Shown here: positions 41,463 to 50,397 of the stretch, piece after piece | How the letters are laid out: every line of letters starts with the position of its first letter | Position numbering within the stretch: position 1 is the stretch's first letter | Assembly (NCBI RefSeq): GCF_049647105.1 | Contig: NZ_JBARWZ010000294.1 | Coordinates: 1 to 64,000, forward strand | DNA from: Actinophytocola sp049647105 | Lineage (GTDB): Bacteria; Actinomycetota; Actinomycetes; Mycobacteriales; Pseudonocardiaceae | Reading direction: 5' to 3' | Length of the DNA: 64,000 bases | The notes under the pieces: model-generated | The model's input: the letters and a program-made list of their open reading frames with translations, nothing else | The model's database searches: none | Told to the model about the DNA's origin: nothing | Program-made: the position numbers and the translations under genes

Positions 41463-44384
41463 ATGAGAAGACGTACGTTCCTGGCTGTCGCCGGTGCGGT
41501 GACCGCCGCGGTCGTGGCCCCGGTCCAGGCGACCGCGAGCACCGGCTACCCGTTCCGCAACCCCCGCGTCCCCCTGCGCTCCCGCGTCGACGACCTCCTC
41601 GCCCGGCTGACACTGCCGGAGAAGGTCTCGTTGCTGCACCAATACCAGCCCGCCATCCCCCGCCTCGGCCTGGCGATGTTCAAGACCGGCACCGAGGCGC
41701 TGCACGGCATCGCGTGGTCCACCGACATCACGTCCACCCCAGAACCCGGCGCGGTGCGCACCGCGGTCGCCACCGTGTTCCCGCAGGCCGTCGGGCTCGC
41801 CTCGACCTGGGATCCCGCGCTGATCAAGCGGGTCGGCTCGGTGGTCGGTGACGAGATCCGCGGGTACCACTCGGACAACCCGGTCGTGTGGGGCCTGAAC
41901 GCGTGGGCGCCCGTGGTGAACCTGCTGCGCGACCCGAGGTGGGGCCGCAACGAGGAGGGCTACTCGGAGGACCCGTACCTGACCGGCGTGATCTCCACGG
42001 CGTACGCGGGTGGCTTGGCCGGTGACGATCCCCGCCACCTCAAGACCGCGCCGACGCTGAAGCACTACCTGGCCAACAACAACGAGATCCGCCGCGACCG
42101 GACGTCGTCGAACCTGCGGCCCAGAGTCAAGCACGAGTACGACGAGGCCGCGTTCAAGCCCGCGATCGCGGCCGACGCGGCGACCGGCGTGATGGCCGCG
42201 TACAACCTGGCCAACGGGCGGCCGATGACGGTGAGCCCGGACTTCGACGACGTGGTGCGAACCTGGACCGACCAGGTGCTGATGAACGTCACCGACGCGG
42301 GCAACCCCAACAACCTCATCGGCTCGCAGGCCTACTTCGCGACGCTGGCGGAAGCGGACGCGGCCACGCTGAAGGCCGGGCTGGACAGCTTCACCGTCGA
42401 CAACACGAACGCGAAGCCCACGGTCGACGCGATCAACGCCGCGCTGGCACATGGCCTGCTCGCCGAGTCCGATGTGGACACCGCGGTGCGGCACATCCTC
42501 ACGGTCCGGTGCCGGCTCGGCGAGTTCGACCCGGGCGGCGGCCCGCACGCCGGCATCACCATGGACGTGGTGGACAGCCCGGCCCACCGGCGGCTGGCCA
42601 GGGAGACCGCGGGGAAGGCCGTGGTGCTGCTCAAGAACGACGGTGCCCTGCCGCTCCGGGCCACGGGCACGGTCGCCGTGGTCGGGCCGCTCATGGACAC
42701 CCTGTACACCGACTGGTACTCCGGCAAGCTGCCCTACGAGGTCACGCCACGCGCGGGCATCGCGGAACGGGTCGGCGTCACCGGCAGCGAGGCGGTGGAC
42801 CGGATCGCCCTGCGCACCACCGACGGCCGCTATGTCACAGCGGGGGCGGGCGCGGACGGTGCGGAGCTGGTCACGTCCGGCATCGCGGCCGGGACCGAGC
42901 GTCAGTTCGACGCGTTCGACTGGGGCCAGGGCGTGCTGACGCTGCGCAGCGTCGCGAACGGCAAGTACGTCGAGCGGGCCGACTTCGGCCAGACCAGCGC
43001 GTTCGTGAACCGGGCGCCGCAGCCACGCGACTGGTTCGTGCATCAGCAGTTCACCTTCGAGGACACGGGTGAGGGCACGATCGTCGTCAGGTACGTCGGC
43101 TTCGAGACCGTGAACGACTGGGAGGGCCCGAACAACTACCTGACCATCGCCGAGGACGGCCGGGTTGTCCTTGGCTCCCCGGACGCGGCGGGTGCGACTC
43201 AGTTCATCAAAGAGACGGTGCACAGCGGCATCGACGACGCGGTCGCGGCGGCAAGGGGTGCCGACGCGGCGGTCGTGGTGGTCGGCAGCATGCCGTTCAT
43301 CAACGGCCGCGAGGACCACGACCGCACCACGACCGCACTCGCGGAAGGCCAGTCCGCGCTGATCAGGGCGGTGCACGCGGCGAACCCGAACACGGTCGTG
43401 GTGGTGGAGAACAGCTACCCGACCACGCTCACGTGGGAGCAGGCCAACGTCCCGGCGATCCTGTGGACCACGCACGCGGGGCAGGAGACCGGGCACGCGA
43501 TCGCGGACGTCCTGTTCGGCGACGTCAACCCGGCCGGGCGGCTCACGCAGACGTGGTACGCCTCCGACGCCGACCTGCCCGACATCCTCGAGTACGACAT
43601 CATCAAGGCCCGCCGCACCTACCAGTACTTCGACGGCACGCCGCTCTATCCGTTCGGGCACGGCCTGTCCTACAGCACGTTCCGGTACGGGCGACTTGCG
43701 ATCGAGTCACCGCTGAAGGTGAGCGTGCCGGTCACCAACACGTCCGACCGGGCGGGCGATGAAGTAGTCCAGCTCTACACGCACCAGCGCGAGTCACGTG
43801 ACCCGCAACCGACCCTGACCTTGCGGGCGTTCCAACGGGTGCGCCTGAACCCGGGGCAGACGAAGACGGTCCGGTTCTCCGTGCCGGTGAACGACCTCGC
43901 ACACTGGGATGTCACCCGCGGCCGCTGGGTCGTCGAGGGCGGCACGTACGACGTGCTGGTCGGCGCGTCCTCGACGGACATCCGGCAGCGTGGTTCCGTG
44001 CGGGTGAAGGGCGAGGCGATCCCGCCGCGCGACCTGTCCCGCACCACCCGCGCGGTCGACTTCGACGACTACACCGGTGTGTCGCTGGTGGACACGTCGA
44101 AGGAACGGGGTGACTCGGTCGGCGGACCCGGCTGGATCTCCTTCCACGACAGCGAACTGCGGCGGGCGCGAACGTTTGCGGCCCGCGTCGCGGGCGCCGG
44201 CGCGATCGAGGTCCGGCTCGACGGCCCGACCGGGCGGGTCGCCGGGAAGGCCACTTCTCCTGGCACCGCCGACAGGTACACCTACACGTCGATCACCGCC
44301 GCGCTGAGCGGCGCGGACGGCAGGCACGACGTGTACCTGGTGGTCACGGGTGAGCTGCGCGTCGACACGTTCACGATCTCATGA
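41463..44384 (+). CDS. Secreted GH3 beta-glucosidase/beta-xylosidase with inserted beta-trefoil-like and C-terminal binding domains
   Basis: 973 residues from the ATG at 41463. The leader MRRRTFLAVAGAV resembles a Tat signal. The GH3 barrel spans ~45-355 (KHYLANNN, probable nucleophile Asp278 in VTDAGNP). The second GH3 domain spans ~370-445 and ~588-700, split by an insert at ~446-587 (IALRTTDGRYVTAGAGADGA, LRSVANGKYVERADFG) that looks like a fascin-type beta-trefoil. A fibronectin-like domain follows. The last ~140 residues look like a CBM6-type module (WISFHDSELRRA). Expected role: removing beta-linked glucose (or xylose) from xyloglucan fragments outside the cell. Confidence 0.88.
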   Translation: MRRRTFLAVAGAVTAAVVAPVQATASTGYPFRNPRVPLRSRVDDLLARLTLPEKVSLLHQYQPAIPRLGLAMFKTGTEALHGIAWSTDITSTPEPGAVRTAVATVFPQAVGLASTWDPALIKRVGSVVGDEIRGYHSDNPVVWGLNAWAPVVNLLRDPRWGRNEEGYSEDPYLTGVISTAYAGGLAGDDPRHLKTAPTLKHYLANNNEIRRDRTSSNLRPRVKHEYDEAAFKPAIAADAATGVMAAYNLANGRPMTVSPDFDDVVRTWTDQVLMNVTDAGNPNNLIGSQAYFATLAEADAATLKAGLDSFTVDNTNAKPTVDAINAALAHGLLAESDVDTAVRHILTVRCRLGEFDPGGGPHAGITMDVVDSPAHRRLARETAGKAVVLLKNDGALPLRATGTVAVVGPLMDTLYTDWYSGKLPYEVTPRAGIAERVGVTGSEAVDRIALRTTDGRYVTAGAGADGAELVTSGIAAGTERQFDAFDWGQGVLTLRSVANGKYVERADFGQTSAFVNRAPQPRDWFVHQQFTFEDTGEGTIVVRYVGFETVNDWEGPNNYLTIAEDGRVVLGSPDAAGATQFIKETVHSGIDDAVAAARGADAAVVVVGSMPFINGREDHDRTTTALAEGQSALIRAVHAANPNTVVVVENSYPTTLTWEQANVPAILWTTHAGQETGHAIADVLFGDVNPAGRLTQTWYASDADLPDILEYDIIKARRTYQYFDGTPLYPFGHGLSYSTFRYGRLAIESPLKVSVPVTNTSDRAGDEVVQLYTHQRESRDPQPTLTLRAFQRVRLNPGQTKTVRFSVPVNDLAHWDVTRGRWVVEGGTYDVLVGASSTDIRQRGSVRVKGEAIPPRDLSRTTRAVDFDDYTGVSLVDTSKERGDSVGGPGWISFHDSELRRARTFAARVAGAGAIEVRLDGPTGRVAGKATSPGTADRYTYTSITAALSGADGRHDVYLVVTGELRVDTFTIS

Positions 44385-47080
44385 GGCGCACGGCACTGCT
44401 GCTGGTGTTGCTGCTGGTCACGGGGGCTGCCACGCCCGTGGCAGCGGCGGCCCCGGCGCACACCGTGACCTACGACCGGTACTCGCTGTCCGTGGACGGG
44501 GAGCGGGTGTTCCTGTGGAGCGGCGAGTTCCACTACTTCCGCCTGCCGAGCCCGGAGCTGTGGCGGGACGTCCTGGAGAAGATCCGGGCCGCCGGGTTCA
44601 ACGGCGTCTCCCTGTACTTCAACTGGGCCTACCACTCACCCGCGCCAGGCGAGTACGACTTCAGCGGTGTGCGGGACGTTGACCGGCTGCTGCGGATCAC
44701 CGAGGAGCTTGGCCTGTACGTGGTCGCGCGGCCGGGGCCCTACATCAATGCCGAGGTCAGCGGCGGCGGCTTTCCCGCGTGGCTCAAGCAGGTCGACGGG
44801 CGGGCGCGGTCGAGCGACCCCGGCTACACCGAGGCGTACCGCGAATGGCTGTCGCACATCAACCCGATCCTCGCGCGGCACCAGATCACCCGGGGCGGAT
44901 CGGTGATCGCCTACAACGTGGAGAACGAGTACGCGGCCAACACCGACGCGCGGTACATGCAGGACCTTCAGGACACCGCGCGAGCGGCCGGGATCGACGT
45001 GCCGATCACGCACAACCAGTGCTGCGACGCGTCATGGACCCCGACATGGGCGTCCGGACTGGGTGCCGTGCAGATCCCCGGGGTCGACGACTACCCGCAG
45101 TCCTTCGAGTGCCAGACACCGGACGTGTGGGGTCCATGGGGTCCGGGGACCACGGAACGGTTGTCGGAGAACGCACCCGTGTACGCGGCCGAGTACCAGG
45201 CCGGGGCGATCGACCTCAACCGCGCCGGGTACGACCGCTGCCGCGAGCTGACCGGCCCCGGGTACATGCGGTACTTCTACAAGTCGAACCTGATCACCAG
45301 CGGTGCCACCATGTTCGGCTACTACATGGCGTTCGGCGGCACGAACTGGGGCTGGCTCGGGCAGCCGAACGACGTGTACACGTCCTACGACTACGGCGCG
45401 GCGATCACCGAGTCGCGGCAGCTGACGGACAAGTACGCGGAGTTCAAGCGGCAGGGCCATTTCGTGCGGGCGGTGAAACCGTTGCGGCACACGGATTCCT
45501 CGACCGCGCCGGGGTCGTCGAACGCCGAGGTGGAAACGGCGGCGCGCGCGAACCCGGACACCGGCACGCAGTTCGTGCTCGCCCGCTCGCTGACCGGCGG
45601 TTCGTCCACGCTGGACTGGACGACGCCGGACGGCCGGTACCGCGTGCCGGTCACGGTCGGCGCGCGGGACGCGCAGGTGCTGGTCGCTGGCTACGACATG
45701 GGCGGGCAGCGGCTCGTGTGGTCGTCGTCGGAGCTGATGACCCACACCCGCGATGTGGCGTTGCTGTACGGGCGTACCGGCACAGACGGATCGACCGTCC
45801 TGCGCTACTCGTCGCGTCCCACGGTGAAAGTCCTCGCCGGGTCGGTCCGGTCCTCGTTCTCCGGTGGCGACCTGAAACTGGACTACCGGCACGAGGGCCT
45901 GTCCCGGGTGCGGGTGACGGGTGGCGGCAGGCCGCCGATGCTGTTGCTGCTCGGCACGAACGAGACGGCGGCCGAGTTCTGGCAGTACGGCGCCACGCTG
46001 GTGCGAAGCCCGTCGCTGATCCGCGACGCGACGGTGCACGGCTCGACGGTGACGCTGCGGGCCGACACCTCGGCGCGGACCGAGGTGGAGGTGTTCACCC
46101 CCGCGCGACGGCTGGTGGTGGGTTCAACGGTGATACCGACCCGCACGACGTCGAGCGGGTCGCTTCACGGCACGCTGCGTGGCCCGGACCCGGTGCACCT
46201 GCCCGTCCTGTCCGGCTGGCGCACCCAGCGGGAGTCCGTCGTGGACGACTCGGGCTGGACGGTGGCCGATCGCGGGCTGCCAGCGGGCACCTACGGCTAC
46301 GACCACGGGCACGTCTGGTACCGCGGCCACTTCACCGCGACCGGCGAGGAGACGGCCGTGAAGCTGAACGCGATCACCGGCAAGAACGGCGTCTACCAGG
46401 TGTGGTTGAACGACACCTACCTCGGCTGGGCCAAGGGCGGCACACAGGCCGACTCCGACGCACCCGTCAACCCGGACCCCGGACCTGGCACGTTCACGCT
46501 GCCGAAGCTGGCACCCGGAACACCGGCGGTGCTGTCGGTCCTGGTCGGGAACATGGGCCACAACGACGACTGGACCGCCGACGACACCCGGTTCAAGCAG
46601 CCACGCGGCCTGGTCGGCGCGTCGCTCGTCGGTGCGGACACGCCGGTGGCCTGGCGGTTGCGGGGCAACGAACCGGACCCCGTCCGCGGCCCGCTCAACA
46701 ACGGCGGACTGCGGGGCGAACGGGCTGGCTGGCACCTGCCGGGTCACCAGTCAGGTGACTGGCGACCGGCGCCGGAGACGCTGGCACCCGGGGTCACCTG
46801 GTACCGCACGGAGTTCGGCCTCGACCTGCCGCGTGACCAGGACGTCCCGGTCGCGCTGCGGTTCGACGGCACGGGCACCTACCGCGTGCTGATGTACGTG
46901 AACGGCTGGCAGATGGGTCAGTTCACGGCCGACCTCGGCCCGCAACGCGAGTTCGTCCTGCCCTCGGGCGTGCTGCGTACACAGGGCAGGAACACCCTTG
47001 CCCTCGCGGTGATCGCGCTGGCGGACAGCGAGCTGGGCCCGGTCAGCCTGGTGCCGCTCGCCAACCACCGGGTGCGGTGA
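44381..47080 (+). CDS. Secreted GH35 beta-galactosidase
   Basis: 899 residues, ATGA overlap with the GH3 gene. A Sec signal peptide (LLLVLLLVTGAATPVAAAA) precedes the GH35 barrel. FLWSGEFHYFRLPSPELWRD and ARPGPYINAEVSGGGFPAW are family signatures. The acid/base Glu is in IAYNVENEYA and the nucleophile Glu in VYAAEYQAG. C-terminal beta domains include a jelly-roll (VWYRGHFTATG, YRVLMYVNGWQMGQF). It removes terminal beta-galactose, such as the galactosyl caps on xyloglucan side chains, so that GH31 and GH3 can proceed. Confidence 0.93.
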   Translation: MRRTALLLVLLLVTGAATPVAAAAPAHTVTYDRYSLSVDGERVFLWSGEFHYFRLPSPELWRDVLEKIRAAGFNGVSLYFNWAYHSPAPGEYDFSGVRDVDRLLRITEELGLYVVARPGPYINAEVSGGGFPAWLKQVDGRARSSDPGYTEAYREWLSHINPILARHQITRGGSVIAYNVENEYAANTDARYMQDLQDTARAAGIDVPITHNQCCDASWTPTWASGLGAVQIPGVDDYPQSFECQTPDVWGPWGPGTTERLSENAPVYAAEYQAGAIDLNRAGYDRCRELTGPGYMRYFYKSNLITSGATMFGYYMAFGGTNWGWLGQPNDVYTSYDYGAAITESRQLTDKYAEFKRQGHFVRAVKPLRHTDSSTAPGSSNAEVETAARANPDTGTQFVLARSLTGGSSTLDWTTPDGRYRVPVTVGARDAQVLVAGYDMGGQRLVWSSSELMTHTRDVALLYGRTGTDGSTVLRYSSRPTVKVLAGSVRSSFSGGDLKLDYRHEGLSRVRVTGGGRPPMLLLLGTNETAAEFWQYGATLVRSPSLIRDATVHGSTVTLRADTSARTEVEVFTPARRLVVGSTVIPTRTTSSGSLHGTLRGPDPVHLPVLSGWRTQRESVVDDSGWTVADRGLPAGTYGYDHGHVWYRGHFTATGEETAVKLNAITGKNGVYQVWLNDTYLGWAKGGTQADSDAPVNPDPGPGTFTLPKLAPGTPAVLSVLVGNMGHNDDWTADDTRFKQPRGLVGASLVGADTPVAWRLRGNEPDPVRGPLNNGGLRGERAGWHLPGHQSGDWRPAPETLAPGVTWYRTEFGLDLPRDQDVPVALRFDGTGTYRVLMYVNGWQMGQFTADLGPQREFVLPSGVLRTQGRNTLALAVIALADSELGPVSLVPLANHRVR

Positions 47081-47085
47081 CAGAC

Positions 47086-47121
47086 GTGGTCCCGCACCCG
47101 TCCGGCCGGGTGCGGGACCAC
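47086..47121. terminator. Hairpin terminator after the GH35 gene
   Basis: GTGGTCCCGCACCC (47086-47099) and GGGTGCGGGACCAC (47108-47121) form a perfect 14 bp stem, followed by CCCCTTT. It serves the end of the xyloglucan operon and faces the convergent kinase gene. The stop-proximal string CGGTGACAGACGTGG is the same as before the alpha-amylase terminator. Confidence 0.88.
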
Positions 47122-47125
47122 CCCT

Positions 47126-47674
47126 TTACACCGCCGCCTCGGCCAGCCCGGCGAGCAGAGCGTCCACTGTGGCCTCGGGCGTCAGATGCGTGCTGTCGAG
47201 CCACAGTCCGCGCCTTGGCATCGCGCGCAACCCCCGGTCGAGGTCCTCGACCGTCCACGCGCCGTACCCGGTCTTGGCCCGCTTCGCCTCGCGCTCGGCC
47301 ACCGCGGCGGGCTCGGGCGCCAGCACCACGAGGTACCTCGGCCGGGTCCGCACCGCGTCGAGCAGCTCGTCGACGTGCTCGCCGAGCAGGACGTCCTGCA
47401 CGACCGCGGTGAACCCGGCGTCGGCGTACCCGTCCGCGACGGACGCGGTCAGCCGGTGCCGCAACCGCAGCTGGGCGACCGCTTCGTCGTCGGCGCCGGG
47501 CGTCATGTCGGCCCGGCCGGACACGATCATGCGCCGGAACAGGTCACCCCGGACGTGCGCGGCCCGGTCCAGCCGCTCGGCGAGCAGCTGCGCGACCGTC
47601 GACTTGCCTGCCGCCATGATCCCGGTGATCACCACCACCGCCGGTCCCACCACGGCGTCAGCCCAGCGGCGCAC
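47126..47674 (-). CDS. P-loop kinase-like protein (AAA/CPT type)
   Basis: 182 residues from a GTG at 47674; GTG codons 24-27 bp further in are alternatives and no strong ribosome site decides. Walker A: GIMAAGKSTVAQLL. HVRGDLFRRMIVSGRADM and VVQDVLLGEHVDELL recall chloramphenicol-phosphotransferase-like and adenylylsulfate-kinase-like small-molecule kinases. The substrate is unknown. It lies 27 bp after the ABC-F gene and may be co-transcribed with it. Confidence 0.7.
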   Translation of the reverse strand: MRRWADAVVGPAVVVITGIMAAGKSTVAQLLAERLDRAAHVRGDLFRRMIVSGRADMTPGADDEAVAQLRLRHRLTASVADGYADAGFTAVVQDVLLGEHVDELLDAVRTRPRYLVVLAPEPAAVAEREAKRAKTGYGAWTVEDLDRGLRAMPRRGLWLDSTHLTPEATVDALLAGLAEAAV

Positions 47675-47701
47675 TGGCGCCGCCCGTCACGACCGCGACG
47701 C

Positions 47702-49327
47702 TCACCGGGCCCTCCTGACGCGGACCTCGTCCCACACCGGCCCGTCCGTCTCGGCCACCTGACCGTCCGACCGGAACACCAGGAACCGGTCGAACGACTT
47801 GGCGAACCAGCGGTCGTGCGTCACCGACAACACCGTCCCCTCGAACGCCTCCAGGGCGTCCTGCAACGCCTCCGCCGACGTCAGGTCCAGGTTGTCCGTC
47901 GGCTCGTCCAGCAACAGCAGCGTCGCGCCCGACAGTTCGAGCAGCAGGATCTGGAACCGGGCCTGCTGCCCACCCGAGAGCGTCTCGAACCGCTGCGACC
48001 GCGCGCCGGCCAGACCGTACCGGGACAGTTTCGACGACGCCGCGCCCTCGTCGAGCCCCTCGCGGTCGCCCTCGCCACGCCACAGCACGTCGAGCAGCGT
48101 CCGCCCCACCCACTCGGGATGCTGGTGGGTCTGCGCGAACAACCCGGGCACCACCCGCGCGCCGAGCTTCCACGCACCCTCGTGCCTGACCGTGTCCCCA
48201 GCGAGCAGCCGCAGGAAGTGGCTCTTGCCGGACCCGTTGGACCCGAGCACGGCGATCCGGTCGCCGAAGAACACCTCGAGGTCGAACGGCTTCATCAGCC
48301 CGGTCAGCTCCAGGCCGTGGCACTGGATGGCCCGCAGCCCGGTCCGGCCGCCACGCAGGCGGGGCTGCACCCGTTCCTGTTTCGGTGGCAGCGGCGGCGT
48401 CCCTGCCTCCTCGAACTTGCGGAGGCGGGTCTGCGCGGCCTTGTACTTGGCCGCCAGGCTGTCGCTGATCATGGCGGCCTGCTGCAGGTTGCGGACCAGG
48501 TCCTTGAGCTTCTGGTGCTCCTCGTCCCAGCGCCTGCGCAGCTCGGCCATGCGGTCCCAGCGGGCCTCGCGGGCCGCGTGCCAGGTGGCGAACCCGCCGC
48601 CGTGCACCCAGGTCGTGCCACCCTCGAGGGTGACGATGTGGGTGGCGACGCTCGCGAGCAGCTCCCGGTCGTGGCTCACGAGCAGCACGGCCTTGCCGCA
48701 CGCGGCGAGCCGCTCCTCCAGCCACCGCTTGCCGGGCACGTCGAGGTAGTTGTCCGGCTCGTCGAGCAGCAGCACCTGTTCCCGGCCCAGCAGCAACGCC
48801 TCCAGGACCAGCCGTTTCTGCTCACCACCGGACAGCGTGGACACGGACCGGAACTGCGCGCGGTCGTAGGGCACGCCGAGCGCGGCGACCGTCGCCGTGT
48901 CCCACAGGACCTCGGCGTCGTAGCCACCCGCCTCGCCCCACCCGGTCAGTGCAGTCGCATAACGCAACTGAGTCGGCTCGTCGTCGGTGTCCATCATGGC
49001 CAACTCGGCCTCGTCCAGTGCCGTCGCGGCGGCCAGCAACGCGGGCGGCGCCACGGCCAGCAGCAGGTCCCGCACGGTCCGCTCGTCACGCACCGAACCA
49101 ATGAACTGTGGCATTACCCCCAGCCCACCCTGGATGGTCACCCCACCCTGCTTGGGCGGCAGGTCACCGGACAGCAGCCGCAGCAACGTCGTCTTGCCCG
49201 CCCCGTTCGCGCCGACGAGCGCGACGACCTGCCCGGTGCTGACCCGGAACGACGCGTCGGTGAACAGTTGCCGACCGTCGTCGAGTCGATGGCCAAGCCC
49301 GTTGGCCTCCAGAAATCCCGCGCCCAT
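47702..49327 (-). CDS. ABC-F family ATPase, ribosome-associated
   Basis: 541 residues from the ATG at 49327 (MGAGFLEANGLGHRL). Two ABC cassettes lack membrane domains: Walker A GANGAGKTTLLRLL and GSNGSGKSHFLRLL, signatures STLSGGEQKRLV and ETLSGGQQARFQ, Walker B LLLDEPDNYLD and LLLDEPTDNLD. A linker of ~60 charged residues (ARWDRMAELRRRWDEEHQKL) joins them. ABC-F proteins bind the ribosomal E site and confer antibiotic protection or translational control. The specificity here is not readable. No ribosome site precedes the ATG. A short upstream frame overlaps the start. Confidence 0.88.
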   Translation of the reverse strand: MGAGFLEANGLGHRLDDGRQLFTDASFRVSTGQVVALVGANGAGKTTLLRLLSGDLPPKQGGVTIQGGLGVMPQFIGSVRDERTVRDLLLAVAPPALLAAATALDEAELAMMDTDDEPTQLRYATALTGWGEAGGYDAEVLWDTATVAALGVPYDRAQFRSVSTLSGGEQKRLVLEALLLGREQVLLLDEPDNYLDVPGKRWLEERLAACGKAVLLVSHDRELLASVATHIVTLEGGTTWVHGGGFATWHAAREARWDRMAELRRRWDEEHQKLKDLVRNLQQAAMISDSLAAKYKAAQTRLRKFEEAGTPPLPPKQERVQPRLRGGRTGLRAIQCHGLELTGLMKPFDLEVFFGDRIAVLGSNGSGKSHFLRLLAGDTVRHEGAWKLGARVVPGLFAQTHQHPEWVGRTLLDVLWRGEGDREGLDEGAASSKLSRYGLAGARSQRFETLSGGQQARFQILLLELSGATLLLLDEPTDNLDLTSAEALQDALEAFEGTVLSVTHDRWFAKSFDRFLVFRSDGQVAETDGPVWDEVRVRRAR

Positions 49328-49459
49328 AGCGCAGATCGTCCGGTATCGGGGCGTTTCAGGCGACTGATTTTCATAAGCAACCCCCTTGCCGCCGCTACGG
49401 ATCCGAGGCGGTACCCTCCGTAGCCTGCGAGGGTTTGGCTGCGAACGGGAGGGATGCAC
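49328..49459. promoter_or_regulatory. Divergent intergenic region with inverted repeat and a leader-like upstream frame
   Basis: CTACGGA (49395-49401) and TCCGTAG (49417-49423) form an inverted repeat with a 15 bp spacer, between the ABC-F gene and the small plus-strand gene. On the minus strand an ATG at 49374, preceded by AAGGGGG, opens MKISRLKRPDTGRSALWARD and overlaps the ABC-F start out of frame. Such leaders can govern ABC-F expression. Confidence 0.35.
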
Positions 49460-49621
49460 TTGTCCGACACCCCGATCTACGACCAGATCCGACAGGAACT
49501 CGAGGCAGGCGCCGGTCGCGCCGACCCGCTGACGCGGAGATCACGCTCTGGCGACGAGGACAACCAGGCCGTTTCCGTGTGGGCCCTGGTGAACCAGCAC
49601 CGGCACGGCAAGCACCGCTGA
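49460..49621 (+). CDS. Small unknown protein, TTG start
   Basis: 53 residues, MSDTPIYDQIRQELEAGAGR, then an Arg/Asp-rich stretch and VWALVNQHRHGKHR. The TTG at 49460 is preferred because GGGAGGG lies 6 bp upstream. The ATG at 49454 directly abuts that motif and has no room for a ribosome site. No domain or membrane segment is recognised. It is followed 20 bp later by the RibD-like reductase gene and probably shares its transcript. Confidence 0.6.
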   Translation: MSDTPIYDQIRQELEAGAGRADPLTRRSRSGDEDNQAVSVWALVNQHRHGKHR

Positions 49622-49641
49622 CCCGTGCTGGGATTGGGGTC

Positions 49642-50397
49642 ATGTACCTGCTCAGCCCCGGCCCCGCTGTCGACGACCGCGCACTCGAGGATCTCTACGC
49701 GTACCCCACCGAGCTGACCCGGCCCTATGTGCAGGTCAACTTCGTCTCGAGCGCGGACGGCGCGGCGACGATGTCCGGACGTTCCCGCGGCCTGTCCAGC
49801 CCCGCGGACAAGAAGGTGTTCGCACTGGGCCGCGACCTGGCCGACGTGGTCCTGGTGGGTGCGGGCACCGCGCTGACGGAGGGCTACCGGGGCGTCAGGC
49901 ACACGGAACTGCGTGCGTCCCGCCGCGAACGGCTGGGCCTGTCGGACATCCCGCCGATCGCGGTGGTCACCGGCCGCGGCTCGGTCGACCCGACGTCCCC
50001 ACTGCTCACGGACACGACCGTCCCGCCGATCATCCTGACGTCGGCGGCCGCGCCCGCCGAGTGGCGCAAGGCGGTGGCGGACGTGGGCGCCGACGTGGTG
50101 GTGGCGGGCGAGGACCGCGTCGACCCGGCGACAGCGCTGGCGTCGCTGGCGGACCGGGGCCTGCTGAAGGTGTGCTGTGAAGGCGGCCCGACCCTGTTCG
50201 CGGACCTGATCGCGGCCGGGCTGGTGGACCAGCTGTGCCTCACCGTCGCCCCGCTGCTCACGGGCGCGGGCGCGGTCCGCGTGGCCGATGGCCTCCCCTC
50301 GGCCGAGCCGATGTCCCTCTCACTCGAGTCCGTGCTGTCTGACGAGGGTTTTCTGATGCTGCGCTATCGCAAGACGGCGGCATCCGGGCGAGAATGA
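49642..50397 (+). CDS. Pyrimidine reductase family protein (RibD C-terminal/DHFR-like)
   Basis: 251 residues. RibD_C fold: YVQVNFVSSADGAATMSGRS, VFALGRDLADVVLVGAGTAL, CCEGGPTLFADLIAAGLVDQ and LCLTVAPLLTGAG. Those motifs bind NADPH and the ribityl-pyrimidine in riboflavin synthesis. Many actinobacteria carry such stand-alone paralogues outside rib operons, so the true substrate is uncertain. The stop overlaps the LigC start (ATGA). Confidence 0.82.
   Translation: MYLLSPGPAVDDRALEDLYAYPTELTRPYVQVNFVSSADGAATMSGRSRGLSSPADKKVFALGRDLADVVLVGAGTALTEGYRGVRHTELRASRRERLGLSDIPPIAVVTGRGSVDPTSPLLTDTTVPPIILTSAAAPAEWRKAVADVGADVVVAGEDRVDPATALASLADRGLLKVCCEGGPTLFADLIAAGLVDQLCLTVAPLLTGAGAVRVADGLPSAEPMSLSLESVLSDEGFLMLRYRKTAASGRE

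Noticed and set aside
41316..43661. 781-codon minus-strand frame across the GH3 gene
   Set aside because: Same composition bias and no recognisable motif; the GH3 frame has clear signal peptide, catalytic motifs and operon overlaps.
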